From: Mycolicibacterium lutetiense | GTDB taxonomy: Bacteria > Actinomycetota > Actinomycetes > Mycobacteriales > Mycobacteriaceae | DNA length: 64,000 nucleotides | Assembly: GCF_017876775.1 (NCBI RefSeq) | Contig: NZ_JAGIOP010000001.1 | Location: 1 to 64,000 of the forward strand | Direction of reading: 5' to 3' | Shown here: positions 1 to 8,044 of the stretch, in pieces | Layout: every line of letters begins with the position of its first letter | Position numbering within the stretch: the stretch's first letter is position 1 | Notes under the pieces: generated by a model | What the model saw: only the letters and a program-made list of their open reading frames with translations | Told to the model about the DNA's origin: nothing | Database searches by the model: none | Translations under genes and position numbers: made by a program

Positions 1-781
1 GGTCCACGCTGCTGGACGTCGAGGTGCCTTCATCCGACGGTGGCGCGTCGCTGGTGCTGGAAGCATTGCGCGAAGAATGAGCGTCGCCGGCGGGTCTATA
101 TCCCGGCCTCGACCGTCAAGGCCGTTGAACTCTACCGCGGCACAGAACGCAATCCCTTGTCCGCAAGGCTCAGAATGCTCTGCGGCGGAATGCTGCCGAC
201 ACTGGCAGTCGTCACACATGTTGACCCGGCGGCAGGCAAGCTCACCTACCGGTACAAAGGGATCGATAAGCGCGATGAGTTCGCTGCGATCCCTCCCGAC
301 GTGCGCCGTCTCTTGGTCAGAATCGACGAGGCTGGCTCCATCGAGCCCATGTCGCTCTTTGTGGGCAAGGGCAGGCCGCCCGCCGTCACAGCGACGCTGG
401 CATCAGTCCTTCCAGGACGCCAACAACCGCCTCGCCGCCTTCGGCAGCGCCACGCCCACCATGCCCCCGGCCGTCACACCCCATGACCTGAGACACACAT
501 TCGCCGTCGTCATGCTGCGAAGCCTTCAACGGAGAGCGGCGCAGTTCGAGCAGTCCCGGCCGAGAACAGGATTCGGCACCATCAGCGAACATGTCGTCCA
601 CAATCCGCTGCTGACACTGCAACGCCTGCTCGGGCACGCCAGCCCGTCCACGACGATGGTCTACCTCCGCTATGTCGACGAGTCAGATGAGTTGATCCAG
701 CGAGCTTTTGAATCCTGGAACGACGACACCCGCGACTACTCCACGTACGTTCTGGACGAGCTGGAGGCGCAATCGTCGTGA
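1..781 (+). pseudogene. Tn554 TnpA-like tyrosine recombinase, 5' end outside window, two frameshifts
   Basis: Three frames join into one recombinase. The frame from position 3 reads to codon 77, the frame from 40 gives the central part (VYIPASTVKAVELYR to SLFVGKG), and the frame of 77-781 gives the catalytic C-terminus. That end has box II PHDLRHTFA and LLGH with TTMVYLRY, so the H-R-H-Y residues are present. Dropping T78 and A373 restores one continuous reading frame, so the lesions are two one-base insertions. The family catalyses site-specific strand exchange for Tn554-like transposons and works with two companion proteins, here the next three genes. Sequencing error cannot be excluded, because both lesions are single bases in an otherwise intact gene. 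Confidence 0.8.
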
Positions 782-830
782 CACCGATGACCGTGAACCG
801 CGAGTCGTTATCTTCCCGCCTGGTGGTCCG

Positions 831-2591
831 ATGAAGTCCGCCCGCATCAGTCCGAGTGACTATGTGGCCACGCGACTGGTCGCCGAGCTCGCCGATGCGT
901 GGAAGGAGAGCGCTGAGACACTAGATCTCACCCCCGGAACGATCTCCCGGCAAGGCGGGGTCATCAGACGGGTCGGCGAGTTCTTAACCGATCGCGCCGA
1001 CCGATTTCTCACGTTGTCCGGCGATGGGGCGGATGTTGCACGTCGGCTACACGACTGGGAATCGGCGATGATCGTGCGCTTTCCGCCGCCCAGCGTGCAC
1101 GCGAAAGACCTCGGTATGGAGCTGCGCAATCACGTCGCTCGATATCTCCAATCGCACGAGATATTTGATGGAGTGCTTGCGGACTGGGCCAGCGGATGGG
1201 TCTTGGACGGCAGCGTGTGGGAGGGATTGCCGCTCGACGAGTTCAACAACAACGAACGCCTCCAGCTCGAGCAGACATGTCGAACGATCGTGCGCGATAC
1301 CGAAGAACGGCTCGCCCACGGCAACGCCCTCCTGGCGGCCGGTACGGATCCTCGCCCGGACGGATGGAATCGGGTCGAGAATGTTCTGTGGGCTCTGCGG
1401 AACCTTCCCTACGACGACTCGTTCCATGTCCATCTTGCCGGGCCGCGTCGAGCGCTGAATGGATGTGACGTCGACCAAGAGTCAGGCGTCAACCGGGATG
1501 CCCGTTTGAAGGCCCGCCCGCTGGTGACGGCCGTGGGCGCCTACCTCACGCCAGAGGACGAATACCTTCTCGCCATCAGAGTGCTACTCCACCTGCAAAC
1601 GGGGTGGGCACCCGAAGAGAGCCGCCGACTCCTTCGCAGCGACATCGAGTTCGGAGACTCGTCTGTCAGGGTGCGAGCGACCAAGCTGCGGGCGCAACGA
1701 ATCCGTTGGCACACCCTGCCCTCGACGCAACAGCCGCCGTGGGGATGGAAGGCCGGCGACCTCATTCGACGCGCCGCACACGCGATGCAGCATGCGCACG
1801 CACTCACGCCCGACGAGCCCCTGTTCTGGGTGACAGGGATTCGCTCAGCCCGGAACCGGCGCGCCGACGAGTATCCTCAATATTTCATCCGTGCAAGGCA
1901 TTTCGGCGGCCCCAACTCGCTCAACAAGCTGATCGGGCGCTATGGACTGTCAATCAGCGAACCACACGACATGCGTAGGATCCGCAAGACGGTGAAAAGC
2001 GCGCGAGCCGCGTTGCTCGGTACTCTCAACGGCGCAGCCGGCGACGACCACTCCGTCGAAGTCTTCAGGGGACATTACGCCCAGACCACCACGGTTCACA
2101 CCATCGCCGCGCAGACGGTCCTGCGCGCCCAACGCAAAGTCCTCGACCGTGCATCAAATGGACCGACGTTTATCGATGCGACGGCCGCCGACGTCGCCGC
2201 CAGCCCAATTGACTCCGATGTAGCTGCCCTCGTCGCGTCAGTCGCAGAAGAATCACCGACCGAGCAGCAGCTGACACTTTCAGCGTGCCGAGACCCCTAC
2301 GAACCGCCCGTGGGACAGACAGGTTCGTTGTGCCACGCATCGCCGTCGCTGTGTCTGCAGTGTCGCAACGCGGTCATCTTCCGCGACCACTTACCACGCC
2401 TCGTCATATACCGCGACCTGCTAGATGACATCGAAAAGACCATGCCACCAATACAGTTCAGTGAAATCTACGGCCAGCAACGAGTCAACATCGACGCCGT
2501 GCTCAATGAATTCACCAGTGACCACATCGAAGCAGCGCGCCAACAAACCGCTCACCTTCATCGACCGCTCGGACAGAGGGCAGAACAGTGA
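831..2591 (+). CDS. Tn554 TnpB-like recombinase/integrase
   Basis: This is a large (586 aa from ATG 831) protein of the second recombinase type in Tn554-like trios. Box II appears as EPHDMRR near the middle of the C-terminal half and a later FRGHYAQTTT resembles the GH motif. At the box I position the sequence is TGWAPEES and no clear arginine is seen, and the usual catalytic tyrosine is not obvious, so it may act as an accessory recombinase. The C-terminus has a cysteine cluster (LCHASPSLCLQC) typical of these proteins. The start is uncertain: a GTG at 778 overlaps the tnpA stop as in the other genes of the operon, but that frame closes after 18 codons at an ATGA that contains the chosen ATG. 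Its stop overlaps the next start by 4 bases. Confidence 0.75.
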   Translation: MKSARISPSDYVATRLVAELADAWKESAETLDLTPGTISRQGGVIRRVGEFLTDRADRFLTLSGDGADVARRLHDWESAMIVRFPPPSVHAKDLGMELRNHVARYLQSHEIFDGVLADWASGWVLDGSVWEGLPLDEFNNNERLQLEQTCRTIVRDTEERLAHGNALLAAGTDPRPDGWNRVENVLWALRNLPYDDSFHVHLAGPRRALNGCDVDQESGVNRDARLKARPLVTAVGAYLTPEDEYLLAIRVLLHLQTGWAPEESRRLLRSDIEFGDSSVRVRATKLRAQRIRWHTLPSTQQPPWGWKAGDLIRRAAHAMQHAHALTPDEPLFWVTGIRSARNRRADEYPQYFIRARHFGGPNSLNKLIGRYGLSISEPHDMRRIRKTVKSARAALLGTLNGAAGDDHSVEVFRGHYAQTTTVHTIAAQTVLRAQRKVLDRASNGPTFIDATAADVAASPIDSDVAALVASVAEESPTEQQLTLSACRDPYEPPVGQTGSLCHASPSLCLQCRNAVIFRDHLPRLVIYRDLLDDIEKTMPPIQFSEIYGQQRVNIDAVLNEFTSDHIEAARQQTAHLHRPLGQRAEQ

Positions 2592-4654
2592 CCCGCCAAC
2601 TCACATCACCGATCTCGGCGGCGTGGGATCCACCCTTCGCCGCCGACGAACCGGTCCTACCGGCTTCCCGCCGCATTGCACCCGGCCCTGAACCGCGATT
2701 CGGTGACATGCCCCGCTGGGATCTGACCGCCGGCGGAATCGCCCCCAACTTGAGTCCGTCTCGTGCGCATCTGCGGTTCGATGGTCTCCCCGAGGCATGG
2801 GTGCCGATCGCCAAGACGTTGGCAATGGCCATGCTGCAGCCGACCCACAGCATCCTTCGGGAAGCGCACGTCTACCGGTCCAACCGGCCCTACAAGATCA
2901 AGTCGATCCAGCACACGCTCGCCGAGCTCCGATACCTCGCGAGATGGGCTGAGGACCATGATCGCACCGCTGATCTGTCGCAATGGATCGACGACGACAG
3001 CGAGGCCTATCTCGCATCGGTCCGCGCCACCCGCGCGCCCACCGCCGAGCATTCCGCCAAGGATCTGCTGCGTCACCTGGTGGAATTCGGACCCCTGATG
3101 CACAACGGTGGGTTGCGGGTGACGGTGGGGGCGTCCAAGACCGGGAGCTCGGGCGAGATCAAGACCCCGGTTATCCCCCCGGACGCATTCTGGCCGCTGA
3201 TCCGCGCCTGCTGGACCTACATCGATGTATTCGCCCCCGATGTCCTTGCGGCCCGCGAAGACATCGAAACCCTGGATGCCAGTCCGCATCCCGCAAAATG
3301 GCCAGCAGCACAAACCATCGACAAAGCGATCAACTCCTGGCTGACCTCGCCCGATGCCTTCATTCCATTGCACATCTACACGCTTGGACGCGGAAAAGCC
3401 GGCGAGATCAACTGGGACGGCCTGGCACTATGTACCACGCCGCGGATCCGGGCAGTCAACTTCTACAACGGCAGCGGACCAGCCCGACGGCAACGAGTCC
3501 GCGACGCGATCGCCGGCGGCGTGCCCACCAAGTTCGGCTACTCCTCCGTTCCACCCACCGTCGTTGATCGACCCGACGGGACACGTGGGCCATGGATCAG
3601 CGGATTCGACCGCGTCATCGTAAGCAAAGAGCTCACCCAAATCCGCAACGCTGCTTATATTTTCGTCGCAATCATGACGATGATGCGGGACAGCGAAGTC
3701 CAGGGAATCGCCGCCGGAGCGATCGGCACGCACTATGGCGCCCCCGCGATCACCAGCACTGTCCATAAAGGCCAGACGGGTGCGGGTACACCACAGCGCT
3801 GGTGGGTAAGCCCGCCGGTCGTTCGCGCCCTCGAAGTCGCAGAACGCATTACCCGTGACCCAGGCAGACTGTTCGGCAGCGTCCGCACTGGCGTCAACCG
3901 TGACCTCGCCGGGTTCGACCAGCACGAACAGATCCGGTTGTTCATCAACTGGGTCAACGACCACTCACCCCGTAACGGGCTGGAACCGATCCTCGCAACA
4001 GCGTTGGCGCCGCATATGTTTCGCCGAACCATGGCCGTCATCACCGCCAACGAACCTGACGGCGAGATCGCCCTCGGAATCACCCTCAAGCACAACGCCA
4101 CACGAGCACTAGCCAACGCGACTACCAGTGGGTATGGGGCACCCACACCGGAGTGGGCCAAAGAGTTTGAACACCACGCCAAGGAGGCCGCCGCCGCAGA
4201 ACTCGTCGCCGACTGGGCACGGCACGCCAACGGTGACCGAGAAGTGCGCGGCCCCGGCGCGACCACATTCGTCAACAGCCTCGACAGCGTCACCGACCGT
4301 GCGGGCAGCACCGCCGCGGTAGGCAACGAACGCATGCTCCGAAACCTGCTGCGCGACGAATTCGCCACCATCCGCCTGGGCACCCTCAACCACTGCCTCG
4401 GTGACCCGAGCAAGGCACTCTGCCTGGAAGGCGCGTCCGCCGCAGTTAAAGCTGGCGGACCCATCCCGAGCATGTGCCAACCGGCCACCTGCCGAAACTC
4501 GGTCATCACCGACAAACACCTCCCGGTCTGGCGCCACGAGGAGGCCGACCTCGTCGAGAAACTCAAGGACAAGAAGATGGCCACCGTCCACCGCCAGCGC
4601 CTCGAAACCCAACTCGCCGACGTCCGACGAATCACCCAGCAGGACCCCAAGTGA
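2588..4654 (+). CDS. Large tyrosine recombinase of the Tn554-like trio
   Basis: A 688 aa protein starting with GTG in a GTGA overlap with the preceding gene. Candidate catalytic residues are in order: box I arginine in MTMMRDSEVQGI, box II HxxR in APHMFRRTM, a histidine in LKHNATRAL and a tyrosine in TTSGY. The N-terminal 180 residues look like a core-binding domain (IKSIQHTLAELRYLARWAE). A C-terminal cysteine-containing stretch (CLGDPSKALCLEG and CQPATCRNS) parallels that of the neighbour. This size and pairing with a short coiled-coil gene is the usual layout of three-component recombinase modules, where the integrases act together on one target site. Which of the two large proteins matches Tn554 TnpB cannot be settled by eye. 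Confidence 0.75.
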   Translation: MTRQLTSPISAAWDPPFAADEPVLPASRRIAPGPEPRFGDMPRWDLTAGGIAPNLSPSRAHLRFDGLPEAWVPIAKTLAMAMLQPTHSILREAHVYRSNRPYKIKSIQHTLAELRYLARWAEDHDRTADLSQWIDDDSEAYLASVRATRAPTAEHSAKDLLRHLVEFGPLMHNGGLRVTVGASKTGSSGEIKTPVIPPDAFWPLIRACWTYIDVFAPDVLAAREDIETLDASPHPAKWPAAQTIDKAINSWLTSPDAFIPLHIYTLGRGKAGEINWDGLALCTTPRIRAVNFYNGSGPARRQRVRDAIAGGVPTKFGYSSVPPTVVDRPDGTRGPWISGFDRVIVSKELTQIRNAAYIFVAIMTMMRDSEVQGIAAGAIGTHYGAPAITSTVHKGQTGAGTPQRWWVSPPVVRALEVAERITRDPGRLFGSVRTGVNRDLAGFDQHEQIRLFINWVNDHSPRNGLEPILATALAPHMFRRTMAVITANEPDGEIALGITLKHNATRALANATTSGYGAPTPEWAKEFEHHAKEAAAAELVADWARHANGDREVRGPGATTFVNSLDSVTDRAGSTAAVGNERMLRNLLRDEFATIRLGTLNHCLGDPSKALCLEGASAAVKAGGPIPSMCQPATCRNSVITDKHLPVWRHEEADLVEKLKDKKMATVHRQRLETQLADVRRITQQDPK

Positions 4655-5067
4655 CCGCCGTCAGCCCTGCGACGGAGAAGAAGCTGCGCGACGCCATGCA
4701 GCGACTCCTCACAGGCCAATCCAGACGGACCGACGGGCGGCTCACCAAAGCCAACCTGCACGTCGAAGCCGGTGTCAGCCGCGCCACCATGAACCGGGCC
4801 GACGCCGTCCTCGCCGACTGGAATACCGCTGTCGGCGCCCGGGTCGCACCGCGGGACTCCCAGATCATCGAGTTGCAGGGAACAGTCACCAAGCTCAAGC
4901 AGACCATCGCGACGTTGCGGCAAAGCAACACCGACCTCGAACGCAAGAACCAAGCCGCCGTCACGGTCATCGCAGAACTTCACGCACAGTTGCGTGCAAA
5001 AAATGGAGAGGTGCCGACTGGCACCGTCACGCCCTTGGCTGCCAGACGGAATCGTAGACGCTGGTAA
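4651..5067 (+). CDS. TnpC/DUF6262-like coiled-coil transposition partner
   Basis: A 138 aa protein begins at GTG 4651, overlapping the upstream stop in GTGA. The N-terminal half (TKANLHVEAGVSRATMNRA) reads as a helix-turn-helix. Residues from about 70 to 115 form a heptad-rich helix (ELQGTVTKLKQTIATLRQ), followed by a basic tail ending RRNRRRW. In Tn554-like elements the third gene is a small protein that influences efficiency and orientation of transposition. The coupling to the two recombinases supports that role. A start further upstream in the same frame would overlap the preceding gene heavily and is rejected. Confidence 0.75.
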   Translation: MTAVSPATEKKLRDAMQRLLTGQSRRTDGRLTKANLHVEAGVSRATMNRADAVLADWNTAVGARVAPRDSQIIELQGTVTKLKQTIATLRQSNTDLERKNQAAVTVIAELHAQLRAKNGEVPTGTVTPLAARRNRRRW

Positions 5068-5132
5068 TCCACGTGCTTGGGGACATCTCAGGTCACGACT
5101 TCAGTAGTTCTGCACGAGGATGCGCAAGTCAC

Positions 5133-5168
5133 TTGCTAATGTCGACGTTATAGAGTCGACATCTCGGA
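5133..5168 (+). promoter_or_regulatory. Restriction-modification promoter with two GTCGAC sites
   Basis: Two GTCGAC hexamers lie at 5141-5146 and 5155-5160, separated by 8 bases. A mycobacterial -10-like TAGAGT (5151-5156, TANNNT) sits between and partly inside them. A purine-rich GGAGG (5171-5175 region) precedes the ATG of the downstream HTH gene. GTCGAC is the target of the XamI/SalI families encoded next, so promoter methylation could set expression. No confident -35 element is seen. Confidence 0.5.
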
Positions 5169-5402
5169 TTGGAGGTAGCCATGACTGACGAGCAACGTAG
5201 ACGTCGCCCCCACGGCGAGGTGAAGAACGCGATGCGCGAATACCTGGCTGGCAAGAAGGGGGAGCCCGCCAGCATCGCCGAAATCACGGCAGCCCTCATG
5301 CCACAGATCGGTGAAGCGCCAAAATCCTCGTACCGCTCCGCACTCCAGGATGAACGGTACTTCGAGCGCGTCTCACCCGGCGTCTTCCGTATCCGTGGCT
5401 AG
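5169..5402 (+). CDS. Small winged-helix protein heading the RM operon
   Basis: A 77 aa protein with a consensus ribosome site (GGAGG) in front of a start at or just after 5169. The core (SIAEITAALMPQIGEAPKSS to FERVSPGVFRIRG) has the pattern of a HARE-HTH-like winged helix: helix, helix, recognition helix SSYRSAL, then a short beta wing. Similar small proteins often precede DNA methyltransferase genes. It is the first gene of the operon and could be a regulator or a specificity aid, but it does not resemble classical Xre-type C proteins. The next gene begins about 46 bases after its stop, or overlaps it if a GTG at 5395 is used. Confidence 0.7.
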   Translation: MEVAMTDEQRRRRPHGEVKNAMREYLAGKKGEPASIAEITAALMPQIGEAPKSSYRSALQDERYFERVSPGVFRIRG

Positions 5403-5448
5403 GCGCATCGTCACCTCCTCGTCGGTGGTAGGTGAGACGATCCCGGGT

Positions 5449-7050
5449 ATGGGCGGCGTGAACTCTCTTAGCGACCTCGCACGTCTCTGCGTGGACCTTG
5501 GCGCGGACACCGTGGGTGAGCTGTCTTCCGACGAGAAGGCGCTTGTCTCCGCAGCGGAATCCCCGTTGGTATCCGCCGCGGTGGCGCGTGCACGTGCAGC
5601 GATCAAACGCGGGGCTGATCCACTCGGTGACACGTACTGCCGCCTGTTATCTCCCGCCGAGCGCCGTCCACTTGGGCAGACATACACCCCGTCGCCGATC
5701 ATCGCCGCGATGACCGCCTGGGCATCGGCGCAGGGCACTCCCACCCGCGTCGTGGACCCCGGCGCAGGCTCTGGACGGTACCTAGTCGCGGCAGCCAAGA
5801 AGTTCCCCAGCGCCTCGGTGGTTGCCGCCGAGGTGGACCCTGTTGCCGCACTAATGCTCCGCGCCAACATCGCCGTGCACGAGCTAGGTAACCGCACTGA
5901 GGTGCGCCTCGGCGACTACCGCGCACTAGATCTCCCTGAAGTTGATGGATCGACCCTGTTTATCGGCAACCCACCGTACGTCCGTCACCATCAGATCAAC
6001 TCCGAATGGAAGCAGTGGCTCGTCGACACTGCTCGGGCACGTGGCCTGAAAGCGAGCGGACTAGCGGGACTGCACGTGCATTTTTTCCTTGCCACCGCGC
6101 AACTCGGCAGGCCTGGCGACTTCGGGACATTCATCACAGGAAGTGAATGGATGGATGTCAACTACGGCAGCCTGGTTCGTCAACTCCTGCTGGACGGGCT
6201 GGGCGGCGAGTCGATCCACGTCCTGGACCCTTCAGCCGCGCCATTTGCCGATGCAGCGACCACCGGCGCGATCACGTGCTTCAAGGTGGGCGATGCCCCA
6301 GCGTCGATGAAGTTGCGTCGTGTCGAGAAAGTGAGCGACCTAGGCAATCTGAGCAAGGGGCGCAGGGTGTCCCGCCAACGGCTAACCGAGTCGAGTCGCT
6401 GGTCCGTGCTAACCCGGGTTACCCCGAAACTGCCGACCGGGTACGTCGAACTCGGAGAGCTGTGCCGAGTGCACCGCGGCGCGGTGACGGGCGCCAATGC
6501 TGTTTGGGTGCAGCGTCACACCGACATTAAGCTCCCTGAAAGTGTCCTGTTCCCGTCCATCACGAAGGCTCACGAACTGTTCAGCGCAGGTGACCGTTTG
6601 GCGTCACCCAACGGGTTGAAGGTAGTCATCGACCTGCCCGTGGACCTGGACCAGTTCGACAGCAATGATCGCAGGCAGATCGACCAGTTCCTCCGAATTG
6701 CCAAGGGACGCAAGGTGCACGAAGGATATATTGCCGCCACACGGAGAGCGTGGTGGAGCGTTGGTCTTCGTAACGCAGCACCACTACTTGCGACCTACAT
6801 GGCGCGGCGCCCACCCGCGTTCGTGCGTAACGAAGCGGACGCCCGACACATCAACATTGCGCACGGGCTGTACCCGCGGCAAGAGCTGAGCACCACAGTG
6901 CTGGACAACCTTGGCGCGTACCTGCGCACTGCTGTGTCGCTTACTGAAGGACGTACGTACGCAGGCGGATTGACGAAGTTTGAGCCGAAGGAAATGGAAC
7001 GCATCGTGGTGCCCAACATCGACATGCTCACAGCAGGTGTCACCGCGTGA
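5449..7050 (+). CDS. N6-adenine DNA methyltransferase, XamI/SalI type
   Basis: A 533 aa gamma-type amino-methyltransferase. Motif X/entry is TYTPSPIIAAM, motif I is DPGAGSG at residues 103-109 for S-adenosylmethionine, and the catalytic motif IV is NPPY at 174-177. The C-terminal half is the expected target-recognition region. The following gene is a XamI-family endonuclease, so the enzyme is predicted to methylate adenine in GTCGAC and protect the host. ATG 5449 gives a length near that of known M.XamI-type enzymes; GTG 5395 is an alternative that would overlap the HTH gene. Its stop overlaps the endonuclease start in GTGA, meaning tight translational coupling of the two activities. Confidence 0.88.
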   Translation: MGGVNSLSDLARLCVDLGADTVGELSSDEKALVSAAESPLVSAAVARARAAIKRGADPLGDTYCRLLSPAERRPLGQTYTPSPIIAAMTAWASAQGTPTRVVDPGAGSGRYLVAAAKKFPSASVVAAEVDPVAALMLRANIAVHELGNRTEVRLGDYRALDLPEVDGSTLFIGNPPYVRHHQINSEWKQWLVDTARARGLKASGLAGLHVHFFLATAQLGRPGDFGTFITGSEWMDVNYGSLVRQLLLDGLGGESIHVLDPSAAPFADAATTGAITCFKVGDAPASMKLRRVEKVSDLGNLSKGRRVSRQRLTESSRWSVLTRVTPKLPTGYVELGELCRVHRGAVTGANAVWVQRHTDIKLPESVLFPSITKAHELFSAGDRLASPNGLKVVIDLPVDLDQFDSNDRRQIDQFLRIAKGRKVHEGYIAATRRAWWSVGLRNAAPLLATYMARRPPAFVRNEADARHINIAHGLYPRQELSTTVLDNLGAYLRTAVSLTEGRTYAGGLTKFEPKEMERIVVPNIDMLTAGVTA

Positions 7051-7979
7051 CCCCAGCACCGTCACCCCGCTGGACCAAGGAGCAGTTCGCTGCTGCCGCC
7101 GAGGCTGCGCGAAGGGAATTCGTGGAACTGCGAATGCAGGAGCCGTTGGAGCAGTACCTGGATCGCTTTGAGGAGTTCCGCTTGACCATTGAGGAGCTGA
7201 TCGAAGGCACAGTTGACCTGTCACAGATAACTGAACAAGCCGTAGACCTTCTCACTAAATCTTCCGACATGCTGACCTCCATCAGGTATCTCGCCGCTCC
7301 ACCCATCAGCGAGGACGACCTCAAGGAGATCGCGGATACGCGACTGAGCACCAAACAGCTCACATCTGAGGATGGTGCTGGGGCACAACGGGTCATCGAA
7401 ACGGTGATGCAGGGTCTCGACCGCAACCGATTCCCTTGGGTATCGGAGAACCGCGAGCCCACACCGACAGAGCGGGAAGTCGCCGTAATCTCCACGGCAG
7501 CGCTCATCGCTGCCCGAAAGGTGGAGACGGCACGGCGCAACGAGTCGAAGAACGAGCAGGAAGACCACGTCGCCGAATACTTGATCAGTCAGGGGTTCGT
7601 CCAAGTTCCTACCCGAACGGTGACCAACCTCAGCGAGTTACCGTCGCAGGGTGAATTCTGCCGCGAGAGCCTGTTCGGAGAACGCAAGGCCGACCTGATC
7701 GTGCGCCTCTGGGACGGTCGCGCTATGCCCATCGAGTGCAAAGTTTCCAATTCCTCCACCAACAGCGTCAAGCGCCTCAACAACGATGCAGCGGTGAAAG
7801 CCGTTCGTTGGATCGAGGACTTCGGAAGGAAGCTCGTCGTGCCCGCCGCCGTGCTTTCCGGGGTATTCAAGGTGCACAACTTGGAGTCCGCGCAGCAGGA
7901 CGGCCTCACGATCTTCTGGGCGCACAATCTCGATGCTCTCGGCGCGTTCCTCGACGCGACCAAGCCAAAGGGGATATGA
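7047..7979 (+). CDS. XamI-family type II restriction endonuclease
   Basis: A 310 aa protein starting at GTG 7047 inside the methyltransferase stop. The N-terminal 150 residues are helical. The catalytic PD-(D/E)XK core is visible as KADLIVRLWDGRAMPIECK, with D216, E230 and K232 as metal-binding and catalytic residues. The sequence matches the RE_XamI family (SalI isoschizomers), so the predicted cut site is GTCGAC. Order HTH, methyltransferase, endonuclease places the toxic activity last. The predicted specificity rests on family membership and on the two GTCGAC sites in the promoter. Confidence 0.85.
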   Translation: MTPAPSPRWTKEQFAAAAEAARREFVELRMQEPLEQYLDRFEEFRLTIEELIEGTVDLSQITEQAVDLLTKSSDMLTSIRYLAAPPISEDDLKEIADTRLSTKQLTSEDGAGAQRVIETVMQGLDRNRFPWVSENREPTPTEREVAVISTAALIAARKVETARRNESKNEQEDHVAEYLISQGFVQVPTRTVTNLSELPSQGEFCRESLFGERKADLIVRLWDGRAMPIECKVSNSSTNSVKRLNNDAAVKAVRWIEDFGRKLVVPAAVLSGVFKVHNLESAQQDGLTIFWAHNLDALGAFLDATKPKGI

Positions 7980-8044
7980 CGCTTCGCTTCTGAACCCGGG
8001 ATTTCAAGTTGCGCGTTCTCCGCAGAATTAGCGCGAAACCACGT

